Source: Vibrio tasmaniensis 1F-187
GTDB taxonomy: Bacteria > Pseudomonadota > Gammaproteobacteria > Enterobacterales > Vibrionaceae
Direction of reading: 5' to 3'
Assembly (NCBI RefSeq): GCF_000272405.2
Contig: NZ_AJZM02000177.1
Span: 1-57,887, forward strand
DNA: 57,887 bases
This document shows, one piece after another, positions 27,460 through 36,053 of the stretch; position 1 is the stretch's first letter, and every line of letters begins with the position of its first letter. The notes under the pieces were generated by a model. The model was given only the letters and a program-made list of their open reading frames with translations. It was not told the origin of the DNA and did no database searches. The translations under genes and the position numbers were made by a program.

Positions 27460-28488
27460 TTAATCGTACACAAGCTGACCGTGGTCGAATCGTGTTTCAA
27501 CTTCGCACACCATTAAGGCCGCTCGTTGACCGATAGCAACGTTGCGATTTGGGAACACTACTGCTTCGTTTTCATTCTTCGCCATCAATGGCTTATCACC
27601 ATCATGACCAAACACTTCACCGTGCTTGAACGCCGTAAAGTTTTCAACGGCATCAGAGAACATGAAATCAAAATCATCATGCAAACGAACAATGGTTCGG
27701 CTTACGCGATAAGTAATGGTTTTCTTTGGCAAATGCTCTGGTTCTATTTCAGCAATCAAATTGCGCATTGCCAAATCGAAAGCAGTTAACTTATCAAGCT
27801 GGTTCTCACCAATTCTTGCTACCTGCCCTAGCTCCATTGTCAGTGCTTGGGCTTCAAAGTTTTCAGCGCTGTACCAACTGAAAGTACTCGTTGGCGCATT
27901 GGATAACAACACCGCTTCAACGTGAGCACTGTTAATGAAATCGAACAAGGCTTTACTGCGAACTTCGTGTCGAACCTTAGGGCTTACGGCGAAAGAGTAA
28001 TACTTAGACAAACGGATCGCACAGTGCAGATCTAAGTGCCAACGAGTGGCAGGCACCGTTTCCTTGTAAAACTCAGTAACCAAGTACTTAAGGTTCTTCG
28101 CGATGTCCACTTCTCGATTACTCTCGTACTGTTTTTCATCAAACAGACGGTTCATATTCACATCAAGAAAACGCGTATGCGCATTGGTCGCTTCTGGGTG
28201 AGCAATGATGAACAAACATCTTGCTGTCACGACTTGGAAGCCGGTTTCAATATCCTCAATGAGCTTATCAATCAGCTCCATTGGTGAAGTTTCGTCGCCA
28301 TGAACACCTGTTGAAAAGATGATGTTCTTGGTCTCAGAATTATACTCTGCGGGAATCACTTCCAATACACCGCGTTGATGAAGCTTAATTTGAACACCGT
28401 TACTCAGTACGGTCTGTCCTGCAACCACTTCTTGCTCAAGATCTAGGCTGTCAAAAAGAAATGATTGGCGAAAGAGGGTTTTCGTCAT
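27460..28488 (-). CDS. astE: Succinylglutamate desuccinylase
   Basis: AstE (342 aa) hydrolyses N-succinylglutamate to glutamate and succinate, the last step of arginine succinyltransferase catabolism, in the cytoplasm. It is an M14-like zinc enzyme; GVHGDETSP (His/Glu zinc ligands), LDVNMNRLF and HLDLHCAI (zinc His) are visible. AAGGAG precedes the ATG. Other ast genes are not adjacent, as is common in vibrios. Confidence 0.95.
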   Translation of the reverse strand: MTKTLFRQSFLFDSLDLEQEVVAGQTVLSNGVQIKLHQRGVLEVIPAEYNSETKNIIFSTGVHGDETSPMELIDKLIEDIETGFQVVTARCLFIIAHPEATNAHTRFLDVNMNRLFDEKQYESNREVDIAKNLKYLVTEFYKETVPATRWHLDLHCAIRLSKYYSFAVSPKVRHEVRSKALFDFINSAHVEAVLLSNAPTSTFSWYSAENFEAQALTMELGQVARIGENQLDKLTAFDLAMRNLIAEIEPEHLPKKTITYRVSRTIVRLHDDFDFMFSDAVENFTAFKHGEVFGHDGDKPLMAKNENEAVVFPNRNVAIGQRAALMVCEVETRFDHGQLVYD

Positions 28489-28700
28489 GCGCTACTCCTT
28501 AATTGCACGGCCGTATGTTAATAAATTGTACATAGAAATTGTGTTGCTAGGATCGCACTTATCAATAGAAACTCCGTTATCACTCACAAATACTACCCAT
28601 ATATTTTTGTATTACCTGCTGACTTTACTAACCGACATCTGTTCCAAATAATTTCACCTATTTAGAACAACTTTTGGTTATCTCTGTTTATATCAGCAAG

Positions 28701-28732
28701 ATAAGAGCCACGTAAGCTAACACAGCTCTTAC
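28701..28732 (-). terminator. Hairpin downstream of the oligoendopeptidase gene
   Basis: TAAGAGC and GCTCTTA form a 7-bp stem, followed on the minus strand by TCTTGC. Possible terminator. Confidence 0.5.
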
Positions 28733-28756
28733 CTACCATGAACAGATTGAGATCAA

Positions 28757-30553
28757 TTAATCTTCCTGATCGAGCAATCTTTCAAATTCATCGATTTGAA
28801 CTTTGACCATGTCGATGCTTTGTTGCCAAAAGTCAGCTTGAGTCAGGTCCATTCCCAAGTGTTTTTGAACGACTTCTTCCGCCATCATGCTGCCCGTATC
28901 ACGAAGCAAGGAAACGTAATCACCGTAGAATTGTTCGCCCTTAGCATCGCGCTGAGCGTAAACACCTTTACTGAACAGGTAACCGAACAGGTATGGGTAG
29001 TTGTAGAAGCTCACTTGAGAGATGCTGAAGTGCAGTTTGCTTGCCCAGAAGTAAGGGTCGGCTTCTGTCATTGCATCGCCATACCACTCCTTCCAAGTGG
29101 TTTCCATCAAGTCACACAGCTGCTGAGCCGTTAGCTCACCTTTTTCACGCTGCTCATAGAAGGCTTTCTCAAACTCGAAACGTACTGGAATGTTTACCAT
29201 CAAAGCGAGTGAAGAAGAAAGCTCTTCCCACAGCATTTCAAGTTTCTCATTGCGTGTTTGTGCTTGTTTTAACAAGTGGTCACGAACGATGTTTTCAGCA
29301 AAGATTGAAGCGGTTTCTGCTAGAGTCATTGGGTAGCGTGTTTGACACAACGGCATGTCCTTCATCACCCAGTTATGGAACGCATGGCCTAGCTCGTGCG
29401 CCAATGTCATTAAGTCTGAGCGGCTACCGCTCCATGTCATGAACACAAGAGGTGTACGTGTCGCAGCAAACTTGGTGCAGTACGCACCTAGACGTTTGTT
29501 GGCAGCTGGTGCGGCATCAATCCAGCCATTCTCAACCATCAAAGCGACGAAATCAGCCATCTCTGGATTTACTTCAGCGAACGCAGTTTTGATCACGTCG
29601 ATCGCCTCATCAAATGGGTAAACCTGAGATTCAGCGTCACCAAGTGGTGGCATTGCTGCTAAATGATTCCAAGGCTTCATTTCATCGAGCCCGTGAACTC
29701 TTGCCATTAACAGACCTGCTTTCTGGCCTACTTCGCGATTTGCCTTTGCTACCGACATCATGGTGTCTAGCGTTTCAGGTACGATGCGGCTGGCGTGTAG
29801 GCTTGGATCAAGGAAATGTACGTCGCTTATTTTCGAGCGCTTTTTGTTTTCAGTCAGTCGCCAACCCGCCAATGCATTTAGAATCGAAGCAAAAGACTCT
29901 TGGTGCGTTTTCATAGCACCTTGAACCGCGCGCCATGCTGGTTCTTGTTTGTCGAATTCGCTGCCGTACAACAGGCTCGCGGCTTGTGAAAAGCCTAGGG
30001 CTTCCTCTTCACCGTCCAGCTTTAGCGACAGTTTTAAAGATCCGGTTAGGTTATCGTATAAACGACCCCACCCATCACGGCCATCGACTTTCATTGCTGC
30101 TAAAAGCTGCTCTTCAGCAACACTGAGTCGGCTGCTTGATAACTTACGCGAGCTTTCAATCGCAAAGCGTTGTCCTGCTACATCTGCGCTGTCATGCTCT
30201 AAAACTGCATCAATAAACTCTGGTTCTGCGTGGATTAGCGTGTCTTCATAGGGGCTGAACGCTTGAGACATTTCAGAGTTCAGCTTCGCAACTCGACCAA
30301 GCAGTGCTTTGGCTTCTGTGTGTGTCGCGTCTACCGATGCGTGGCAGTTAGCGAAGGTGTTGATCGTGCTCAGTAACGTGCCTGCCGCTTCAGAAGTTTG
30401 AATGGCGTTTTGCATCGCTAGGATAATATGACGCTTTTCAACGTGTAGGTACAACAGCTCAATGCACTGCTGGATGAGTTCAATGTCCTGTTCGATTTTT
30501 GCATCATTAAGATCGCGATAAGCAATGCTTAGATCCCAACTCGGTGTTGTCAT
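28757..30553 (-). CDS. M3 family oligoendopeptidase (PepF-like)
   Basis: This 598-aa cytoplasmic metallopeptidase degrades oligopeptides. The zinc motif AHELGH (His386, Glu387, His390) and the downstream Glu of the M3 family (MTLAETASIFAEN) are intact. Length is typical for oligoendopeptidase F. It sits between the cob operon and astE on the same strand, with ~140-base gaps on the upstream side, so it is probably independent. Confidence 0.93.
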   Translation of the reverse strand: MTTPSWDLSIAYRDLNDAKIEQDIELIQQCIELLYLHVEKRHIILAMQNAIQTSEAAGTLLSTINTFANCHASVDATHTEAKALLGRVAKLNSEMSQAFSPYEDTLIHAEPEFIDAVLEHDSADVAGQRFAIESSRKLSSSRLSVAEEQLLAAMKVDGRDGWGRLYDNLTGSLKLSLKLDGEEEALGFSQAASLLYGSEFDKQEPAWRAVQGAMKTHQESFASILNALAGWRLTENKKRSKISDVHFLDPSLHASRIVPETLDTMMSVAKANREVGQKAGLLMARVHGLDEMKPWNHLAAMPPLGDAESQVYPFDEAIDVIKTAFAEVNPEMADFVALMVENGWIDAAPAANKRLGAYCTKFAATRTPLVFMTWSGSRSDLMTLAHELGHAFHNWVMKDMPLCQTRYPMTLAETASIFAENIVRDHLLKQAQTRNEKLEMLWEELSSSLALMVNIPVRFEFEKAFYEQREKGELTAQQLCDLMETTWKEWYGDAMTEADPYFWASKLHFSISQVSFYNYPYLFGYLFSKGVYAQRDAKGEQFYGDYVSLLRDTGSMMAEEVVQKHLGMDLTQADFWQQSIDMVKVQIDEFERLLDQED

Positions 30554-30692
30554 GACTAAATTCCTTTCACGTAGGTAGTAATACCAATCTGGTATAGCGG
30601 CTGTAAACGCCGCTTTATATTTCGATTCTTATTTCTGTTTCTATTTACAGATCTAATAGATTGTTAATTCTTAAACTGTGTATTTTTAACAC

Positions 30693-31310
30693 TCAGAGAA
30701 CAGGTAGCCCTATCGATTTAACGCTGATAAAACTCTGCGCAAACTGAGTGATTTGAATATGAGTTATCGACGCGTTTTCTATCGATAGCTTCGAGTACAA
30801 ACTCGGATTTTTCCAATCAATATCAAGACAATGTGCTAACAGAATGCGAATCACACCACCATGGGTAACCAACAATATATTGTCACTTGGATCATTCAAA
30901 AGTTGCGACCAAGCTTGAGTTACTCTGTTATGGAAGCTCTGTAAACTTTCCGCGCCAGTCAGTTGATGGTTTGCGGGATCTTGCCAGAAGGTGTCTAACA
31001 TCGCCCACTTGTCTTCAAGTTCATCAAATGCGACCCCGTCAACCTCACCAAAATTCATTTCTTGGAAATCTGGTGCAACAGACAGAGGCACCGACATGCG
31101 TTGTGCAAACAAGCTCGCGAGATCACCACATCGTCTGAGTGGCGAGGAAACCAAGCAATCAAAGGCAATATCTTGTTTTATCAGCGCCCCACATATCCGT
31201 TCTTGAAGATCAGGATTAACCAACACATCAGATGAACCATTAAGTGCCGCTTCGCCTTCGACTTTGCCATGTCTTAGTAGATAGATGTTTTTGGTTGTTC
31301 CATTTTCCAT
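30693..31310 (-). CDS. cobC: Alpha-ribazole phosphatase (histidine phosphatase family)
   Basis: CobC (205 aa) removes phosphate from alpha-ribazole-5'-phosphate or adenosylcobalamin phosphate in nucleotide-loop assembly. The catalytic LLRHGKV motif is at residues ~11-17 and the second His is in VTHGGVIRI. Being last in cobT-cobS-cobU-cobC supports this role over other histidine phosphatases. It starts 26 bases after cobU. Confidence 0.9.
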   Translation of the reverse strand: MENGTTKNIYLLRHGKVEGEAALNGSSDVLVNPDLQERICGALIKQDIAFDCLVSSPLRRCGDLASLFAQRMSVPLSVAPDFQEMNFGEVDGVAFDELEDKWAMLDTFWQDPANHQLTGAESLQSFHNRVTQAWSQLLNDPSDNILLVTHGGVIRILLAHCLDIDWKNPSLYSKLSIENASITHIQITQFAQSFISVKSIGLPVL

Positions 31311-31336
31311 TTGTTCAACTAACCTTTGATACCAAT

Positions 31337-31954
31337 CTAATTATGAGTCGAGCTTTGAGTCAAATAGCTCGACGGCTTTAAGCTCAATGGTAATCCTGCA
31401 GCAACCAGCGTAACGCGTTCAACGACGCGAGCTAGCGCTTGGTTCATGCGACCCGCATTGTCGACAAATAGGCGCGACACTTTACCTAACGGCACCACAC
31501 CTAAACCGACTTCGTTAGACACCATGATAATTTGCGCCGGGCTTTGCTCTACGCTTTTCACTAAAACTTCGACCACGGCCTCAACCTGTTCATTGGTCGC
31601 ATCATCACCCAACTCAAAAATAATGTTGTTCAACCACAAAGTTAAGCAGTCAATCATCACCACATCGTTTTGATCAAAAGACTGCAGTTTTTCGGCTAAT
31701 TCAACAGGGGCTTCATGCTCAATCCACAGCTCACCACGACGTTGTTGATGATGCGCAATTCTCTCACGCATTTCGTCGTCCAAATAAGTGGCCGTCGCAA
31801 TATAGTTGAGGCGTCCATTTGAACATGCTTCAAGCGCACATAATGCCTGTTGTTCTGCAAAACTAGACTTACCAGAACGAGCCCCACCCAATACCAGATG
31901 GCTATTTCGCTGACTTACTTGATTAATTTGATTAGCTTGATTCGTGTTTGTCAT
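31337..31954 (-). CDS. cobU: Adenosylcobinamide kinase/guanylyltransferase
   Basis: CobU (205 aa) phosphorylates adenosylcobinamide and then adds GMP, activating it for joining with the lower ligand. The P-loop GGARSGKS (residues ~18-25), the catalytic His segment IAHHQQRRG and VSNEVGLGVVP are family hallmarks. It begins 9 bases after cobS. Confidence 0.96.
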   Translation of the reverse strand: MTNTNQANQINQVSQRNSHLVLGGARSGKSSFAEQQALCALEACSNGRLNYIATATYLDDEMRERIAHHQQRRGELWIEHEAPVELAEKLQSFDQNDVVMIDCLTLWLNNIIFELGDDATNEQVEAVVEVLVKSVEQSPAQIIMVSNEVGLGVVPLGKVSRLFVDNAGRMNQALARVVERVTLVAAGLPLSLKPSSYLTQSSTHN

Positions 31955-31963
31955 AGGAACCTG

Positions 31964-32770
31964 TTATAAAAAACCATTGTAAAAAGCAGTAATGAACACA
32001 AGGTAAATCAGTAACTCCATCAACTGTTGAGCCGCACCCAAACAGTCGCCAGTAAAGCCACCAATTCGAGCCGTTAACCATTTTTTGAAACCTACTCTGA
32101 ACAGATAGGCGAAGAAAGATAAAACCAAAGCGAGCTCAAGACCAAACCACAGGCTAGGCAACACACCTACAAACAATAAAAAGACAAGTTCACCTTTAGT
32201 TTGCTTGTTCGCCAATGGCTTACTTTTACTGGTATCTAAATCACTGACATAAGGCATATCAAAAATAAGTGATGCGGCAATCGCGCGGCTAAACGTATAA
32301 CTGGTCACGATAGCCATAAACAAATTTGTCATATTCGCTAGTTCGTTTAATAGAACCCACTTGCCAAGCAGAGCCATAACCAGTGCAGACGCGCCATAAG
32401 TACCAATTCGACTGTCTTTCATGATGGTCAAACGGCGTTCTAAGGTCATACCGCCGCCAATACCATCCGCCATATCGGTTAAGCCGTCTTCATGGAAAGC
32501 ACCGGTTAGCATCAAGCTAAAGCTCATCATCAAAAAGATGGCCACTGCACTCGGCAGTATTGCATCGAGTAGCAAGAACACACCGCCACACAGAACACCA
32601 AGTAACAAACCAACCGTTGAAAAGTAGCGACCCGAACGATTCATGCGCTCTTCTGAATAAGGCGTATTCTTCGGCATCGGCAAACGAGAAAAGAAACCCA
32701 TCGCCAACGAAAAAAGTTCCCATTGGTATGTGATGCTATCTTTCAACGATCTTTTTGGTGCATCACTCAT
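31964..32770 (-). CDS. cobS: Adenosylcobinamide-GDP ribazoletransferase
   Basis: CobS (268 aa) is the inner-membrane cobalamin synthase that joins adenosylcobinamide-GDP with alpha-ribazole phosphate. Several hydrophobic helices and the motif EDGLTDMADGIGGG with acidic metal ligands are present. Its start overlaps the cobT stop (both at 32770), showing translational coupling. Confidence 0.96.
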   Translation of the reverse strand: MSDAPKRSLKDSITYQWELFSLAMGFFSRLPMPKNTPYSEERMNRSGRYFSTVGLLLGVLCGGVFLLLDAILPSAVAIFLMMSFSLMLTGAFHEDGLTDMADGIGGGMTLERRLTIMKDSRIGTYGASALVMALLGKWVLLNELANMTNLFMAIVTSYTFSRAIAASLIFDMPYVSDLDTSKSKPLANKQTKGELVFLLFVGVLPSLWFGLELALVLSFFAYLFRVGFKKWLTARIGGFTGDCLGAAQQLMELLIYLVFITAFYNGFL

Positions 32771-33798
32771 TAAACCGTGACTCCAGCACTCGCAAAACTC
32801 GCCATGTTGTTATAGAACTCTGCCGCCGCACGAATTATTGGCATAGCTAGCGCAGCACCTGTGCCCTCGCCCAATCTCAATCCAAGATCGAGCAGTGGCT
32901 CAGCGTCTAGCAGCTCTAATAGAATCTTGTGCCCCGACTCTTCAGAGCGATGAGCAAAGATCATGTAATCACGGCAACTCGGTTCAATTAGAGTCGCGAC
33001 ATACGCCGCAACCGACACGATAAAACCATCGACCAACACAGGGGTTCTGTTTTCGTAAGCGCCAAGGAAGCCCCCCACCATTTGAACTATTTCATAACCG
33101 CCGACTTGGCTTAACACCTCTTTTGCGTCAGGATTTATGCAACGAGCAACACCTTGCTTAATCACCGCCACTTTACGTGCAAGCTGTTCATTGTTGATAC
33201 CAGTGCCTAAACCAACACACTCATCTGCAGTTCGGTTTGCTAGCGCACTTAAGATGGCAGACGCGCTGCTGGTATTGCCGATGCCCATTTCACCAAACAT
33301 GATGATATTCGTGCCATTCGAAATGGTTCTAGATACAAGCTCAGTTCCCAGTTCAATCCCACGTTCAACAGTTTCTAAACTCATTGCCGCTTCATTGGCA
33401 AAGTTATTGGTTCGCGTACCTAAGCGCTGAGAAATCAACATGTCGCTGTCAGATTCAACAGGCAACAAAATCCCAGTGTCCACGACTGTAATTTCGACGT
33501 TGTTTACCGCACAAAAGCAATTAATCGCTGCGCCACCGCTTAAGAAGTTCAACACCATCTGTTGCGTGACGGCACTTGGAGCAATACTCACACCTTCATC
33601 TGCTATGCCATGGTCGCCAGCAAAAATGATGATACGTGGCTTATTCAATTCGATGTGCTCAACCGCAGTTTCTTTGCCTTGGCTCTGAATCAATGCCAGT
33701 TGATGTGCGACTTTTTCTAGTAAGCCAAGCGCACCGAGTGGCTTGGTTTTTTGGTCAATTCGGTGTTGGATGTACTGCGAGTATTGGGTATCTAACAT
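32770..33798 (-). CDS. cobT: Nicotinate-nucleotide--dimethylbenzimidazole phosphoribosyltransferase
   Basis: CobT (342 aa) makes alpha-ribazole phosphate, the activated lower ligand of cobalamin. [26 protein letters not shown] and the catalytic Glu region near [10 protein letters not shown] are typical. First gene of cobT-S-U-C. No cobalamin riboswitch lies in the short 72-base leader. Upstream genes for ring synthesis are absent here, suggesting corrinoid salvage. Confidence 0.96.
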   Translation of the reverse strand: MLDTQYSQYIQHRIDQKTKPLGALGLLEKVAHQLALIQSQGKETAVEHIELNKPRIIIFAGDHGIADEGVSIAPSAVTQQMVLNFLSGGAAINCFCAVNNVEITVVDTGILLPVESDSDMLISQRLGTRTNNFANEAAMSLETVERGIELGTELVSRTISNGTNIIMFGEMGIGNTSSASAILSALANRTADECVGLGTGINNEQLARKVAVIKQGVARCINPDAKEVLSQVGGYEIVQMVGGFLGAYENRTPVLVDGFIVSVAAYVATLIEPSCRDYMIFAHRSEESGHKILLELLDAEPLLDLGLRLGEGTGAALAMPIIRAAAEFYNNMASFASAGVTV

Positions 33799-33870
33799 AA
33801 GTTTAGGAACACTTAAATTTAAGGTAATGGATTTCTAGGGCTGCGATTCTGCTTAAGCTAAATCGTTACA

Positions 33871-34482
33871 CTATTTAGGGCGTGCAACAGAGAACACATT
33901 GGAAAGCGTCGCGTATTCACCGCCACCAAGTCGAGATAAAGGGTCCAATGCCAACGCATCAATCTTAAGACGTTCACTCTCTTTATCAATCACATCTTCG
34001 GAAATGTACACTGTTTCAACTTGAGCAAAGATAAGGCTTTGAGGCACCTCTCCCACTTCTTTTACTTCGTACAAGGTGCAGCCAAAAGCGACCGCACACT
34101 CTTTCACTCTCGGTAAAGAAAACCCTTCAAATTCAACTAGCTCAATATTATTCGCGGTAACTTCAGAGTCACCATGATCGAGTGTAGCTGCTGTTGCTGT
34201 CATTGTTTCGGCAGAACTTGAAGAAGCAATGTGAATCACTAGCTTACCCGTTTCTAAGGCGTTACGAGTGGTATCTTTGATTTCGCCCGACGGCTTTTTC
34301 CCAACTGATAACATCAGTAGCGGCGGATTGCTGGAAATAGGCGTGAAATAAGAGAAAGGTGCTAGGTTGTACTCTTGGTCGGAAGATTCCGTCAATGCCC
34401 ACGCAATAGGGCGAGGAACAACGGTTTGTGTCATCAAGTGATAAATCTGAGTGGGAGCAAGAGTATCAAGCTTGAGGTTCAT
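33871..34482 (-). CDS. Flavin reductase family protein (FMN-binding split barrel)
   Basis: This 203-aa protein is a flavin-reductase-like split-barrel protein. The motif PRPIAWALTE and NLAPFSYFTPISSNPPLLMLSVG bind FMN in the family. Members use NAD(P)H to reduce flavin or hold FMN for other reactions. It is upstream of cobT on the same strand with a 72-base gap, so it may share a transcript and could supply reduced flavin, but this is inference. Confidence 0.85.
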   Translation of the reverse strand: MNLKLDTLAPTQIYHLMTQTVVPRPIAWALTESSDQEYNLAPFSYFTPISSNPPLLMLSVGKKPSGEIKDTTRNALETGKLVIHIASSSSAETMTATAATLDHGDSEVTANNIELVEFEGFSLPRVKECAVAFGCTLYEVKEVGEVPQSLIFAQVETVYISEDVIDKESERLKIDALALDPLSRLGGGEYATLSNVFSVARPK

Positions 34483-34690
34483 AGCACGTCCTTGGTCTAT
34501 GTGAATTACGACTCAGTTTACGTGTTAAGCAATGCTGTATCTATGCCTAATCAACAGAAACGGTAGAGAGTGTTCTTAATTTGAACAGATCACACCGGTA
34601 TTTTCTCAAATTGACAGTCAAATTGACGAACCCGAAACACCTACAATACTGATAATAGATTTATCAATAACTTACATTTTGGCATCGTTT

Positions 34691-34807
34691 ATGCTTTATC
34701 TAAAGTACTTGTTAATCTCTCCATTGATGAGTGCCCATACTGTGAATACCCACATCGCAGTTGCTTTAAAAGAAAACAATCGATTGAAAGACAAAACCAA
34801 ACAATGA
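34691..34807 (+). CDS. Candidate small ORF, 38 aa
   Basis: ATG at 34691 opens 38 codons with a hydrophobic start (MLYLKYLLISPLM) and a basic tail rich in Lys and Asn. No good ribosome site precedes it; a possible promoter is TTGACG (34623) with AATACT (34645). It ends 13 bases before the next small ORF, whose ribosome site follows its stop. Unrecognised; may be a leader peptide. Confidence 0.4.
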   Translation: MLYLKYLLISPLMSAHTVNTHIAVALKENNRLKDKTKQ

Positions 34808-34820
34808 TTTAGGAGGTGAA

Positions 34821-34910
34821 ATGATTCCAAACACAAGTAAAAGAAAACCAAATAAATCGAGTAAGAAAACCAGCAAAAAGGTAAGGAAAATCCCACTCTC
34901 CTTCACCTAA
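34821..34910 (+). CDS. Candidate basic mini-protein, 29 aa
   Basis: ATG at 34821 follows a perfect Shine-Dalgarno sequence (AGGAGGTGA) and opens 29 codons. About a third of residues are lysine or arginine (KRKPNKSSKKTSKKVRK). It could bind nucleic acid or be a regulatory peptide. The strong ribosome site is the main support. It is followed by an 8-bp repeat array and a terminator that would end this transcript. Confidence 0.5.
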   Translation: MIPNTSKRKPNKSSKKTSKKVRKIPLSFT

Positions 34911-34933
34911 TAGTTGTCGAAGCAATAAGACAA

Positions 34934-34973
34934 CAAAGTAGCAAAGTAGCAAAGTAGCAAACTAGCAAAGTAA
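34934..34973. repeat. 8-bp tandem repeat CAAAGTAG x5
   Basis: Three exact units CAAAGTAG, then CAAACTAG and CAAAGTAA. The array lies between the 29-aa ORF and its terminator. Confidence 0.9.
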
Positions 34974-34975
34974 GT

Positions 34976-35005
34976 AACAAAGCCCGTCGCCCAGCGGGCT
35001 TTGTT
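34976..35005 (+). terminator. Terminator of the small-ORF transcript
   Basis: AACAAAGCCCG pairs with CGGGCTTTGTT around an 8-base loop. The T tract after the stem is short. Confidence 0.7.
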
Positions 35006-35172
35006 ATCTTTAACACTTTAATAGAGGTTTACGTAGCCAAGCACATACCTTCCGTATAAAAGCCCATCATCAAACCCCATCTTCCTAACGCTCATTAATG
35101 AAACTTTTGTTCGCTTAAAATTCAAACACTGTTTATATTAAACAAGCACTTGTAGAGCGAGTAAGGAATAGA

Positions 35173-35868
35173 ATGAGTATTAATGGAGATAAAACATCGG
35201 TTGTTATAGCTGGTGCGACAGGGCTAATTGGTCATCATGTCCTGAGACTACTCATTAACGAGCCCGCTGTAGAACACATCTATGCTTTGTCACGAAGAGC
35301 ATTAGGTGAAGAATTTCACTCCAACAAACTCGATACACTCATCCACAACGATCTACAAGTAACGAGTTGGGACGACACCAAAGCGACGCCCAACTTAGGC
35401 ATTATCTGCTTAGGCACAACCAAGAAAAAAGCAGGTTCAAAAGAAGCGCTGCGAAAGATCGATGTAGAACTGGTTAGCCAAGTGGCACAGTCGATGAAAT
35501 TCCTTGGAGTTCAACGTGTCGCAGTCGTTTCTAGCTATGGCGCTTCGCCAGACTCCTATTCACACTATCTGCGCTGTAAGGGACAAATGGAGCAAAACCT
35601 AAAACGTATTGGCTTCAAGCAGCTCTTCATCGCTCGTCCAGGCCCGCTGGTGGGTGAACGTGCCGAACCCAGAACTGATGAAAAGCTCCTACAAAGAGTC
35701 TTCCCTTTAATATCTCCGTTAATGTTTGGAAAATTCAAAAACCTACGCCCTATCCAATCGGAAGATGTAGCGAAAGCAATATTATTCCGATTGTTCGAAA
35801 ATAATTTCCAAAGTATCGAAATCTACACCTCGACTGACATGCTTAATTTATTAGCGAAATATCGTTAA
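35173..35868 (+). CDS. NAD(P)-binding Rossmann protein (atypical SDR)
   Basis: This 231-aa protein has the nucleotide motif GATGLIG near the N-terminus and the atypical short-chain dehydrogenase pattern of the YbjT/HTATIP2-like group: IICLGTTKKKAGSKE, VAVVSSYGA and YLRCKGQMEQ. The Tyr and Lys of a classic SDR active site are displaced. No membrane helix. The substrate is unknown; it is a single gene. Confidence 0.85.
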   Translation: MSINGDKTSVVIAGATGLIGHHVLRLLINEPAVEHIYALSRRALGEEFHSNKLDTLIHNDLQVTSWDDTKATPNLGIICLGTTKKKAGSKEALRKIDVELVSQVAQSMKFLGVQRVAVVSSYGASPDSYSHYLRCKGQMEQNLKRIGFKQLFIARPGPLVGERAEPRTDEKLLQRVFPLISPLMFGKFKNLRPIQSEDVAKAILFRLFENNFQSIEIYTSTDMLNLLAKYR

Positions 35869-36053
35869 AACGTCTACCTATTCACCACAATGTTGAATAC
35901 CCATCCAACTCATTGGGTGGATATTACTAATCGTTCTAATCAATTACTTTTCCTTATTTTACGTTTTGTTACAGATCGCTATTTTAGCTAACAGTATTTG
36001 CGCCCATATATCTAAGCGCCCTATCGATTCATGGTTATTCATAAGGAAAAACA

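Noticed and set aside
29041..29442. Plus-strand 133-aa frame
   Set aside because: Antisense shadow of the M3 oligoendopeptidase catalytic domain.
33799..33870. Cobalamin riboswitch upstream of cobT
   Set aside because: Only 72 bases separate cobT from the next gene and no B12-box-like conserved core is visible.
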